Source: Straminergon stramineum
Lineage: Eukaryota; Streptophyta; Bryopsida; Hypnales; Calliergonaceae
Assembly (NCBI GenBank): GCA_963920665.1
Contig: OY987273.1
Location: 1,738,501-1,802,500 of the forward strand
Direction: 5' to 3'
Length of the DNA stretch: 64,000 bases
Part shown: positions 36,240-47,123 of the stretch, in pieces
Layout of the letters: each line of letters begins with the position of its first letter
Position numbering within the stretch: position 1 is the first letter of the stretch
The notes under the pieces: generated by a model
Seen by the model: only the letters and a program-made list of their open reading frames with translations
What the model was told of the DNA's origin: nothing
The model's database searches: none
Made by a program: the position numbers and the translations under genes

Positions 36240-37450
36240 AAATTTAGTCTCTATCTTTATTTTTTTATTCTAAGAGAATTTCTAATGCGATTTTGTTTTT
36301 GAAATTTGGTACAATTCATGCTCATTTCTAAAAGTCCTTAGCAATGAACAAAAAAAACATTGCACTTTACAAATTTGTAAAGAGAAAAGTCATTTATTTT
36401 CGTAATTCATTTTCAAGTGCTACAATAGAATTTCAAAGGATTTTTTTTAATAAATATACAAAGAACCGGTACTCAAAATAACAAATTAATTACGGTTTCG
36501 GGTTTAGGAAAATATTGGACACACATACATTTTGTAACCCATTCATTTAGAGCTTAATTTCCTATTTTCCTTTGTTCATTTTATGAAAACAATGCAATGA
36601 AAAAAAATTGAGGGTCTAAATTGGGAACCCAAAGGCTTCTAAAAATCCAAGTGCCATAAAGTCCTAAACCTTTTTGAAAAAACACTAAAATTAAATCACT
36701 CTTTGTTTTTCGATTTCACTTCATGAATCACATTAGAATTTTGTTTGAATTGATAAAATCATTTGCTACTGGAAAATTCTCTTAAAAAACAACATATAAC
36801 AATTTAATCTCAAAATTACATGCCAACAAAAATATGGACATACAGTCACATGCTTCATGTTTGCTTCCAAAGATTTCAGGTGAATAAGATACAACTTCTT
36901 TTTTCAAACAAATCATTTTTGTAAATTACTTTAAAATCCTTCATTGTAAATTTGTGATGAATTTACTAATTATGTCTCTTCATAGTTGATTCATTATAAG
37001 TATACACACTAAAACAATAAAACCACAATTGCTTTAACGGGTCGTCATGATAATTCAAATATCAATGAAATTGTTGGAACACAACTTCTAAGAAGGTCCA
37101 AGTAATTCCATATCATAAATGAAATGGTCTTCTTCTAAGACTTATTCCAAATTAAATTGAACGGGCTCAGAAACTTTTGCACCCACACATCATACATCAT
37201 ATAATTTGTCATACAAGCGTGTCAACTAAATAGCCATATACATTCAAGAAGAAATATTGCACTTTGCACTCAAACAAGAGATATTTTTGATTTGTCAAAA
37301 ATTGATATTTATTCAAAAACAATTCAAATACATTGAAAAATTCAAAATGTATGTCTAATTTCACATATATTGACATACTCTAGGGGTGCATATATACTAA
37401 GCAATCTACATGCATAAATCCGAAGTTCTACATTTATTAAATATTTATAA
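36240..37450. other. AT-rich region without genes
   Basis: About 1.2 kb of very AT-rich sequence with no supported feature. Confidence 0.6.
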
Positions 37451-37482
37451 AACTCTATATAGTACACTTTTGCACTATATTA

Positions 37483-38943
37483 CTAATATGAATGTCGGAA
37501 GTGTTCATCCGACATAGGCCAATTGAATTGGCCAGTGAACCGATTGATGATGTGGGCCAAACCACCCTGATGACCATCACCTCTTTGACAAAGCCGGTCC
37601 AAGTATTGGTGAAACACAATTCCCAATTGGTGGTGGCTAAACATGGCCATTGCATTTGTTTCCCGTTGCAATCTGTTGTAGTTCTCTAACATGCATTGTT
37701 TATTGATCCTTTGAGCTATTTTGCCAATCGCATATTCCTCCAATGCACGTGATAAATGTGGAATGATTTCCACATTTGCATCTCTTCTATGCAAATATGC
37801 AATGCTTGGATCCACCCACCACCTCCTTGTTAAAGCTTCGTTCATGTCACTTGCAGATGTGAATGTATACAAGGATTTCATTGGTTCGGTAGCTACAGTA
37901 GTCATGCCCTAATCGCAAATGCCAATGAAAACACATGATTCATCATCAGGAAAATGAAACATGATGTTGTCTGGAGAAATATCATTGTCTAGATGTCTAG
38001 CAATATGTACCGCATTCATGATATGCACCAATACCCAAGCAAGCTTGGTGCGCTTCTTCCGAAACTGAGCGAGATGAAAAGCTTTAGTCACATTGGACTC
38101 TGTTGGGTTCGAATACTATAACCAAATATATCTGTTGTCTGGATAATCGTTATCCGGGTTCAACATTTGCCGAAGTGTTTTGCCATTCCACCAATATGAG
38201 TACCCTTCAATTGTTCTTGCATGAACTGCAACAAACCGTATGACTCTTGAATGTGGAATCCTCACTACCATTGATTCATTTTGATGTTCCAACTTTGCAA
38301 GCTGAGGTTGCGTACCGTGGTGGTTGGATATCTTTGCTGTGATTTCCCAAGATGGAGCTATCTCTAGACATCCTTCAATTCTCACCCTCCGAATCGTTGC
38401 ATATCTTCCCTTCATGATTAAGCCATCTTGGGGAATCACCCATGTGGTGTTCGGAAGCACTATAAGATGACGTCTACCCATATCTAATTCAGCAATACCC
38501 TCATCGCTAGTCCACCAATCCAATGACCCTCGTCTATTACGCCTCTTTGCATATGGGGTGCAACGCCCAATAAACAATTGAGCTTTGAGAATAACTTGCT
38601 CAAAGCCTTCATCATTTGCACGGTGTTGTTTGCCGTATTTTGTGAGAACCACATCAACGTTCCACAATGCATCATGCACCTTGTTCTCCAAACATTTGTT
38701 GAAGCCCCTCTTCTCTGTCTCATGTTGCCATTGCGGACTGTATAAGGCATCCAACATTCTCTGCATCATGTCTGCCTTGAATTTGGATGGACACTCCTCT
38801 CCATATCTTACATATTTTGTGTCAAGAGATATAGTGGTTTCTAATTCATAGAATTTTGCAATGCATTTGGTCATGAATGCTTTGCATGCATCGGATGGAA
38901 TTTCCTTACTTGCCACCTCTTGTACCACTTGTTTTCCCTTCAT
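37483..38943 (-). pseudogene. Kinase-like gene K2 with atypical catalytic motifs
   Basis: ATG at 38943 (MKGKQVVQEV). A helical N-terminal part of about 140 codons is followed by a kinase-like domain: GLIMKGRYATIRRVRIEGC (glycine-loop remnant); WEITAKISN with the candidate Lys; HSRVIRFVAVHARTIEGY and WWNGKTLRQML; then AVHIARHLDNDISPDNIMF with HRD changed to DND and Asp kept. VFIGICD-stop-G follows, where K1 has DWG (TGG to TGA or TAG). The C-lobe runs on to 37483. Stops fall at the kinase hinge and in the DFG position. K1 and K2 differ greatly in sequence but share the altered motifs, so the changes predate the split. Confidence 0.6.
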
Positions 38944-39144
38944 TGCCTTCTACGATCTTGGCATTGTGATAAGTTTTTAATACCCAAAATTTGTAACTAA
39001 AACTTAGAAGTTTGCTACAAAAAATGGCAATAATGGGGCCCCCAAATAAGACTTCCACCTTCCCGAGGAGAGGAACCAATGGAGGACGAACCACCAAGCT
39101 CTCCACTCCACACTTGCAAAACGCAAGGGGCAAGGCAAAAGTGA

Positions 39145-39510
39145 TTACGGATGGGCCGTCCGCCTCGTTGTAGCTGTCTAATCGTCTGCCTTGTCGCAGC
39201 CGTCCGATCATTCGGCCACACTCCAACCGCCTTGAGATGGCCATCCGCCTTGTCGTGGTTGTCCAATTCCGGGGACGGTCTTCCGTCTGCCTCGAGCCAG
39301 CCGTCCGACTGTGCGGACAGTCATCCGTCCGCCTCGAGTCGACCGTCCGATCAGCAAGACAATTGGCGTCCGCCAGATCCGACAATCGACTTGTCGCGGA
39401 CGCCGCGAGCTCATCCGATCGGACAGATGGCAAGCTGTCCGCAGGATCGGACGGTGTCGATGGCGTGGATGCGGCAGCCCGTCCGGCGACAATAGACGGA
39501 TGAAACGAGG
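39145..39510 (-). repeat. GC-rich CGGACGG-type repeat patch upstream of K2
   Basis: Multiple CCGTCCGCC, CCGTCCGAC and GTCCGCCTCG cores on plus, mostly 15-40 bp apart. It lies 200-570 bp upstream of the K2 start. Several overlapping open frames here (for example on minus at 38906-39595) are by-products of the high GC. Confidence 0.55.
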
Positions 39511-39599
39511 CGGATGGAAGAGATGAATTGCACGATCGGAGATTTTCATTTCTCTTGAACATCTCTAAGTCAAACATAGGTATCATATTCAACATTTCA

Positions 39600-40600
39600 A
39601 TTTCAAACGAAAGTAAGAATTAAGTAAATCATCTATCATGGAAATGAGAAAAAATTATACAGAGATAGCTAGTGAGGTTTGCTTGTTGAAATACTCTCAC
39701 CGTTGAAATTCTCATGTTTACATAATTTTATCTTAAAATTATTAATGTTCTAGTATCTATCTTGAATATACTCAACTTATCAATTCTCTTATGAATAAAA
39801 ACTAAACATCTTTTGGGGGAATTTTTCTTTCTACATTCTCATGCTCTCATCAAAATTCTTCAAGTCTTCAACATACAAAATTATAAAATAGTACTCACAA
39901 GTGGAAATATTTATTGTTTCAATAATTAGAAGCCAAAAATCTAGTCAAGCAAATAGCAAAATCATTTGTTTCAGTCACCTTGAATGCAAATAGCCAAATA
40001 TCTTACAATCTATGTGGGTTAAGTTTTTGAAATTACTTCTACACATTCATAAATTGCTATAGTACAAAATTGTACAATCTGACATGCCAAAAACGTTGTT
40101 CCTACATTTTCTAGTTCTTTGTAATTGAAATGGCAATTCTAAATCACTAAATGGTCTTGGATGAAAAAAAGCCTTCGGACTTCTAGGGTTTAGGGTTCAA
40201 TTTCTAATAGCAAATGAAACTAAAATGGTGGTTCTCGCTACTCTACAAACCTCTATTGTATATTTGGGACATCCTTTGCATTTGCAATTCACCTATTCAC
40301 ATTGAATGATTGAAATGATAAAATTATAGAAAGTGGTTCAATACATTTTTCATTTTCACAAATACCCATTAACCCATAGTCATACATCAATGTTATTAAA
40401 TCCTACAAATTACGTGACATAAATATCACTTTATTAAAATATAAAAATACAATGTATTTGTATCAAAATCACAAAAAGGTGATTACAACTCATCAAGAGC
40501 ATTGTGCTATATTTGCCACACTCTACCGTCTGTGTACATTACAATGAGTGAACTATACAATAAAACAAACATAAGATGACTAAAATACCATACTCTACTT
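39600..40600. other. AT-rich region without genes
   Basis: No supported gene. A telomere-like CTAGGGTTTAGGGTTCAA occurs near 40182. Confidence 0.55.
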
Positions 40601-40607
40601 AACTACT

Positions 40608-41692
40608 TTACTCGGAATCGAAATCAGAATCGGAATCCTTGTTGTCATTTGGGCCTAAAGGATGTACCCCAATATATGGTCCACCCCCATAGTTGTAACC
40701 ATATCCACTTGATGCACCTCCTTGTCCATATTCATTTCCAAAAGAACGACCTCCAAAGGTTGGAGGAGGAATTGGAGCACTCTTCTAGGACCCTCTTTCA
40801 CTTGATCCGCCATAATAAGGGCCTCCCTAATGCCCATATGAACCATGTGTAGCCGATCTAGAGTAGTATTGAGAGCCTCTTTGGCTACAACCACCATAGT
40901 GTGTCGTTTCATGGATTCCTCCTATACTTTGAGAGCCAACTCAAGGGGCGTTACCATAATTTGAACCACCTGTCCCATCTCGTGATCCACATGCATTATA
41001 GTCACGGTAGTAGGACCCATCATGTTGCCAACCTCGGTCTTCCACGCTTCGGCGCATGGCCTCTTGCATTTATTGTTGGTACTCAATGTCTTCCCGATCT
41101 TCTCGACGTTCGTGTCTCTCACCAAATGTCACGGGTGTTGGATCATCATCATCTTCATCTGACCAATCATCTTCAACATTCTTCAAGACGACCAAAGGAA
41201 GTCCTCCATAGCCTTGATTGGACCACTCCGACATGCAATCGCTTGGTCCAACCTAGTTAGTAGGAATTATGGCTTCCTCGCGAGTGAAATTCTTGACATT
41301 GTGCCCTGCAACCGTGCGCCAATCTACTTTTTTATGGAGTACTATCTCCACCCAAATCATAGCCATGTTCGAATAGTTCATGACGTTTGGTTTGGAGCTT
41401 GGTAAACTTGATGCAGATGTTATCTCCTCGTATCGGTGAACAAAGTGTTCGCTCTTACATGTGGACATTTGTCCCTCCCAACGATGAACTTGCACCTTTG
41501 CACGATCACGTGACCATAGTTCGGAGAGGTGCGTCATTTTGACTTACTTCTTGCATGTTGTGCAATCCCATACTTTCTTGGGCTCCTTTTCCCATCCCTT
41601 CTTCACAACACAAGTTAAGTCTGCCCACTCTTTCCAATCCATCTCTTGTGATTTCCCCTTCTTACTTTCTCCACCACTTCCATGCAACATGA
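40608..41692 (-). pseudogene. RING-family gene, copy 3 (N-terminal block, Gly/Tyr-rich C-terminus)
   Basis: ATG at 41692 (MLHGSGGESKKGKSQ). The family block is present: WDCTTCKK-stop-VKMTHLSELW, then CKSEHFVHRYEE and MIWVEIVLHKKVDWRT. A Glu/Arg-rich helix follows (RREDREDIEYQQ). The tail of about 130 codons is Gly/Tyr/Ser-rich (GGASSGYGYNYGGG) and ends in the acidic KDSDSDFDSE before TAA at 40608. About five stops interrupt one otherwise continuous frame. The Gly/Tyr/Ser and terminal acidic layout also occurs in the tails of some plant transposase-derived proteins, so this copy may be a chimera. No RING finger is visible. Confidence 0.55.
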
Positions 41693-42039
41693 TAACCTCC
41701 AAACCTCAATTAATAATGAATCGAAAGGATTACAAAGTTTAAATGCAATTTCTGCCCGCTTTGGCTAAATGTACCAAATGAAAAGTAAGAATTTGGATTA
41801 AAACAAAGTGCACCTACTGTTACTGACAACCTAATCAACCATAAAAGTGAACACCTTGAGTTTCTGACAACCCAATCAACTCGAACACGGTTCAAGTAAT
41901 TAAGAACACTCAAATGAACTCCGTAAAATTCAAGACTTATAAGTTGGGGCAGCCCCTAATCAATCAAACCAATCCGATTACAAAAAGGTAATACAAACAC
42001 AGTCGTTCACGCACCAAGCCGGAAGGGGTGCGTAAATTC

Positions 42040-42400
42040 CCAAAGGCACTGGATCACCCACTCCGGAAGGGAAACGATTGTGAAGAAATGACCGGTCCGC
42101 GCTGCCATTTATGCGGTCGGCGCTTTAGGGTATGCAGACGCTGTCGTCTACATCAGACGGCACGAAGGCGGACAAGCAGATCAGGCGGTCTAAAATCGCT
42201 GTCCGCTGGATTGCAGGGTCATCAACAAGCAGCGGACGGAGCAACGCGGATGCGGTCAGGAAATGCGGACGAACTTCGGATAGGCTGACAGAAAATGTGG
42301 ATAGGGATTGCGGATGCGCGGATGTGGACTACGGACGGGGATTACGGACGACGACTACGGACACGCGGACGGGGACTGCAAATGCGAGGACGGGCAAACG
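42040..42400 (+). repeat. GC-rich CGGACGG-type repeat patch near RING-family copy 3
   Basis: Repeats of GCGGACGG, GGACTACGGACG and GCGGATGCGG cores, G-rich on plus. It contains GCCATTTATGCGG at about 42103-42115, the motif repeated at 45077-45265. It lies upstream of copy 3, but here the G-rich strand is the non-coding one, unlike 36020, 39145 and 44945. Confidence 0.5.
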
Positions 42401-42790
42401 GAGAGGAGCATGGATGGGAGTGTGGGACCAAGGGAGGGAGGGAGGGGATTTTCAATTTGGGAGTTCGTATTTGGTTTAGTATATACAACGGACACGCGGT
42501 CAGGTGGTCGGGCGAGCGGACGGACGGAGAGGACAACGAGAGGGGAGAGGTGGGCAGGACCCCGGGATGGAGGTGTTTTTCAATTTCTGAATTGTTAGTT
42601 GGTCGGACAGGTGGATGGAGAGGAGCGTGGAAGGGAGAGGTGGGAAGAAGAGGTGGGCGGGAAGGAGAGAGGGAGGGAGGGAGGAGTTTTTCAATTTCTG
42701 AATTGGTGGATGGGCGGATAGGCGGGAGAGGTGTTTTGAATTATGTGGAAATGGGTGGACAAACGGTTTAGCAAGCAGAGCTTGCATTAC
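42401..42790. repeat. Purine-rich tandem block, about 111-128 bp period
   Basis: Three units each made of a GGGAGGGAGG/GAGAGG purine stretch followed by TTTTTCAATTTCTGAATTG. The CAATTT cores fall at 42453, 42581 and 42692. Reading frames here are by-products. Confidence 0.6.
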
Positions 42791-43896
42791 ATGGTGAATT
42801 AAGAAAAGTAGAGAAATTATTTTTAATATGTTATGTCATGAGGTCTTAAATTGATACAACTATCAAAAGTGACATCCCAAAGTCTCTTGTTTGAAAAATC
42901 ATTTGATTTGTAAATAAAGAATTCAAATAAGTGTGTAAAGAAATTTTGTTTTACATTGGTGCTTTTGTACAAGTTTGTGATGTCAACAATACTTTTTGAC
43001 TAATAACAAAAGAAATTCGATGTTAAGATTGTAACAAAAGCCTTCGTGGTTCAATTTATAATATTCATTATTCTTTTTCATGCCTTTCAAGGAAAATAAT
43101 GAATCCCTAAACTCCCAAAGGCCCTACACGGCTACACTTTTATATGGGACTCTTATGATATGTGATCTCAATTAAATGATTTATTTCTAAATTTTTGGTT
43201 CAAGATTCTTCACTCAAGAGTTAAATTTTTCAACACGAGATATTCTAAAATGAAATTCATTAGTGTCAAAAATCTAAAGTGAAGAAAATGAGAAGCCCAA
43301 CAATCCAGTATAGCAAGATGGAAGAAAAGATTTCTTGGGCTTACTTTAAATGCATATACCATGCGCAATGTATGTACTCAAAGTTTTCAAGATGACAAGA
43401 TAACTCAATTAACTTTTATACTAGTCTAGTATAAATTCCTATGGTTAAATATGCCCAAAAATCAATTTTTAAGATTTTTGTCTCTTTGCATTCGAAATGG
43501 CAATTTTGAGTGATATTTGATGGGAAAAAACGCATGAAGGCTTTAGGGGTTCCAGATTTTAGAAAATCCTAGGCCTACAAAACTAACATAAGCAATTCAA
43601 TCAATATTGTAAATTTATAATTTAAAAGATATGATATTATGAACCTTTCTATATAATCATTTGCAAAAAAGTTTTGAGATGAAACACACTTGTAATCATT
43701 GAAGTATGACCATTTCTAATTTCTTGTAATTGAAAATTCATCATATTTGAAGGTCAATCACATTGTACATTACCTAAGCTCTAATATTTTGGGGTTGTGA
43801 TGAATTTATGATCAGTTTACAATTTAGGATGCACACAAGTATACATAGGTATAAGTGTCAAAGTGTGTATGATATGAATTTTCAATTCATTTTGTT
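42791..43896. other. AT-rich region without genes
   Basis: No supported coding frame or repeat. Confidence 0.55.
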
Positions 43897-43904
43897 GTAT
43901 AAAT

Positions 43905-44266
43905 CATGGTTGTTCGGCCAAACAACTCGACAACACGACGAACACGACGTCCAACACGTCTAGTAAACCCCCTTGTCCATCTAATAAAGTCAACTTTAAG
44001 GTTGACTTTCAAATAAAACACTTTCTATTTCCAATCTTGACATATTTGAGTTTCCTTTTATTGAAGTGTCTCAATTTAATAATCACTTATTCCATTCTTA
44101 ATTATGGATCATAAATAAAATGAGATTTCAAATTATCTCTGCTATTAAGATAAGGCTTTATTCGTCAAAATTGTCATGTATACACAACACTCGTCTTGTA
44201 CGACATGCGACATCAGACGAACAACTCGACACCCAACCCCAAAATGTGTTCGACAGAACAACTATG
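43905..44266 (+). mobile_element. hAT-type MITE, full length with perfect 8-bp target duplication (copy M1)
   Basis: 362 bp with no coding capacity. Termini are CATGGTTGTTCGGCCAAACA and, on minus, CATAGTTGTTCTGTCGAACA. It is flanked on both sides by GTATAAAT (43897-43904 and 44267-44274). An 8-bp duplication with CA..TG ends indicates mobilisation by a hAT transposase. The internal TTGACTTT/AAAGTCAA inverted pair near 43991-44011 is shared with copies M2 and M4. Confidence 0.9.
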
Positions 44267-44274
44267 GTATAAAT

Positions 44275-44930
44275 GCTTACTTTAATCTTGTCTACAACAT
44301 TTCACATTACATTAAAATGCTTGAATCATTTTAGCACCATCCTATACATTCAATAAATGTTATAATAGAATAATGAGATAACATAATTTCTTTTAGTATA
44401 TTCATAATTTCATATCAGTGTTCTAAACTATGAATACATTTGACAACAAAAATTGAAGACACACTCCAAGTTATTATTGAATGTTCCACATTTATTTAAT
44501 GGCTCATAATAAAATGATAATTGAGGTGCTAAATCTTAAGAAAAGTTGAAACCTACATGAGTAACATACTAACATGAGTACATGACAAAGTAAGAAAGGT
44601 CTACATCTGCATTATATTGTCATGATTGCATTCCAAACTACAAAGGAATCATAGTCTTATAGGTAAAACATATTCCACACATCGCATCAATAATTTTAAA
44701 AATTCGTGCAATGTTATAAATTCAATATGTACAATTGTGGGTTGTATAATTCTGATTTTTTAGGACCCGAGATAGGGTTTAGGGTTTAGGGTATAGGGTT
44801 TGGACTTTGGAGAGCATGTTTATATGTAGGAAGGAATATCTGGAATTACCTTTTCTTCCATTAATACTACATTGGATACCTCTAGCATTCAAGAATATTT
44901 TTTGTATATGAATCTATCTTTCTCAGGATT
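44275..44930. other. AT-rich region with a short telomere-like repeat
   Basis: No gene. 44773-44801 holds AGGGTTTAGGGTTTAGGG followed by TATAGGG, about two and a half copies of the plant-type TTTAGGG repeat. Confidence 0.6.
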
Positions 44931-44944
44931 CAATGCTTTAGGAC

Positions 44945-45345
44945 TGTCGGCGGACTACCATCAGGTGGGGGCGTTGGCGAGGTGAACAGTGTTGCGTCTG
45001 GTTGGTCAGCGACAGCGGATGGCCAAGAGCGGGATTGGTCGGTAATGGTGGACAGCATGAGAAGATGGCCAGGTCTGCCATTTATGCGGACGGCCTAAGC
45101 GGACCGCCAGGTGCGGGATCGGTCGGCGATGGCGGATGGCCCAAGTAGATGGCGAGGTCCGCCATTTATGCGGACGGCCTAAGCGAATGGCCTGAGCGGA
45201 CGGCTAGGTGCGAGGGCGGTCGGCGATGGTGGACGGCTTGAGTAGACGGCCAAGTCCACCATTTATGCAGACGGGGACGGCGGACGGCCTAAGCGGACGG
45301 GATGGTCCGAGAGCGGCCAGTGGTTGGGATTGGCGGACGAGAGGT
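44945..45345 (+). repeat. GC-rich CGGACGG-type repeat patch upstream of RING-family copy 4
   Basis: Three tandem-like units share GCCATTTATGCGGACGGCC; TTTATG falls at 45081, 45165 and 45262, 84 and 97 bp apart. Shorter GCGGACGGC and GGTCGGCGATGGCGGA cores lie between. It ends about 320 bp upstream of the copy 4 start. Confidence 0.65.
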
Positions 45346-46000
45346 CTAGTCGCAATCCGGAGCGGGCTGACAACTACCCATTCGCTAGCGAAGCGGTTGC
45401 CCAACGTCTGCTGCGGCGAATTGCAGGTCTGGGTCCGCTTCGAGGTTGCCCTTTTTGAGGTTTGGTGGCGGGTGGGTATATGGAGGGATGGCCTCCTCAT
45501 TTGCTCTTACTTCTACTCTCCTTTGGCGCTAGGTTGGATGTGCTACTACTGCTTTATGTGTCAGTTTCTCCTACAAGGTAGAGAGTGGAGGTCCTTGAGC
45601 TTTTGTTACAATTGCTGATTTACACATTCACTTATTTGCACTCAAAAATTCCAATCATCCATCATGACTGATCAAGGTGTTCCTACCAATGATGGGAGGA
45701 CTTCAAGAGGTGAAAAAAAGAAAGGGACTAAAGCGAAGGGGGTCCCTCATGGGCTTCACTATGAGATTTTAGATGACCCGAACATCAAAGCGAAGAGCGG
45801 TTGGGAGGAGGAGGAAGGGGAATATTGGACCTTCAAAACATGCAAGAAGTATGTTAAAATGTACCACATTGACAAGTTGTGGCCTCGGTATTGCCACGTG
45901 GTGCATACACATGGTTTTTGTTGTAAGCCACGTAATTGCAACAATAAGCATTTTGTGCATCGATCAGAGGAGGTGTGGTGGACGCTATTTGGGGACAAGC

Positions 46001-47123
46001 TGTCATGACCCTCATCACAAGGCGTGCCTGTGCCACCTTGGTGAGCAAGGGGGACATTGGGGGTGACGCCCCAAGCCTTGCAAGAGATGAGGTGAGGGGG
46101 ACTAGGAGTCCCGAGCGATCCGAGCAATGTAGCGCTCTGATCCGGACGAATTTGGGGGCGTGTGATACGTGCTTGGAAAGGTCTTGAGAAGACGCTTCTA
46201 GCCGTCCAAAGAACGCGTGATTTGGACTTGCGAGTCAAAAGTTATGAGCGTTCAAAGTTGCGGTGTCCCGGTCGCGCCGGGAGTGCCCTGGTCGCGCCGG
46301 GAGTGTCCCGAATCTTAGGAGGGCGATATCTTTGCAAGTACTTGTCCGAATGGAGCAAGTGAGTAGTCCATCGGCATCTACGCGTCGCGTAGATGTAGAA
46401 AATGGGGTCGCATGTGCGATTTGGATCCCGGACCGCAAAGTTATGCCGGGTGGAAGTTCGGGAGTCCCAAACTAGCGCGAATCGGGAGAAATGGGTGGTC
46501 TTCCAAGATGGGGTGCATCTTGGGGGTTCCTAGTGACCTCTAGTATGGGGGGGGGGCTGCCAAATCCCGCAGAGAGTACTATGAGGAGGGGTGGTCTCCC
46601 TCCTCACTCCCGGATGATGCCATGGTGAGCCTAAGTGGCCCCGGGTGGTGAGGCTAGTGTTGGAGCCTCACCAGTACTTGTGTGTTACCATGGAGTGCTT
46701 GTGCACTCCTTGATACCGGTTGGGTGGTGTCCCACTCTACACTAGGCCATGGTGTGAGTCCCGTTTGGTGAGTCCCGATTAGTAAGTTCCAAAATGAGTT
46801 GGGTTGGGCCTAGTGAGGAGTTGGGTCCCATTCAAGGGCGGTTAGCACCGGTGGGAGTAGTGCCTCACCGAGTGCCTGGACATCAATGGAAGTTCCGCCC
46901 CATGTCACCAAATGACATGCCCGGTGTCTTGTGGGAGTTAAGGATTGGAAGGAAAGGATTGGGAGTCACGGAGGAATGGGGAACCCCGTGACTTGAGTTG
47001 GAACCTAACATTGTGGGTGCGTGGTATGTGCAGTGTTAGGAGAGCGTGAACCTTGGTGGCACTAAGGTGTTAAGTGTTTGGAAAGTGAGCTTAAGGGGGT
47101 AAGTGTTACTAAGGGGTGCGACA
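46001..47123 (+). mobile_element. Solo LTR of a retrotransposon with 5-bp target duplication
   Basis: 1123 bp beginning TGTCATGACC and ending GGTGCGACA (TGTC..GACA termini), flanked by CAAGC on both sides (45996-46000 and 47124-47128). No internal gag-pol sequence remains, as expected after recombination between two LTRs. It contains a perfect 10-bp palindrome with a 1-base centre (46375-46395) and a short tandem pair of GGTCGCGCCGGGAGTG (around 46270-46305). A related relic lies at 18167-18990 in reverse. Removing it and one CAAGC leaves the host reading frame open. Confidence 0.9.
46375..46395. repeat. Perfect palindrome inside the LTR
   Basis: CATCTACGCG and CGCGTAGATG are exact inverted repeats around one T. 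The related LTR relic keeps a mutated form near 18925-18945 (ATATCTACACG and CGAGTAGATG). Confidence 0.8.

Noticed and set aside
39208..39595. Overlapping 80-229 codon frames in a GC-rich patch
   Set aside because: High GC lowers stop frequency. The frames overlap on all strands and have repeat-driven composition.
42295..42787. 158-codon and similar frames rich in Gly/Arg or Pro
   Set aside because: Produced by the purine-rich tandem block; no conserved counterpart.
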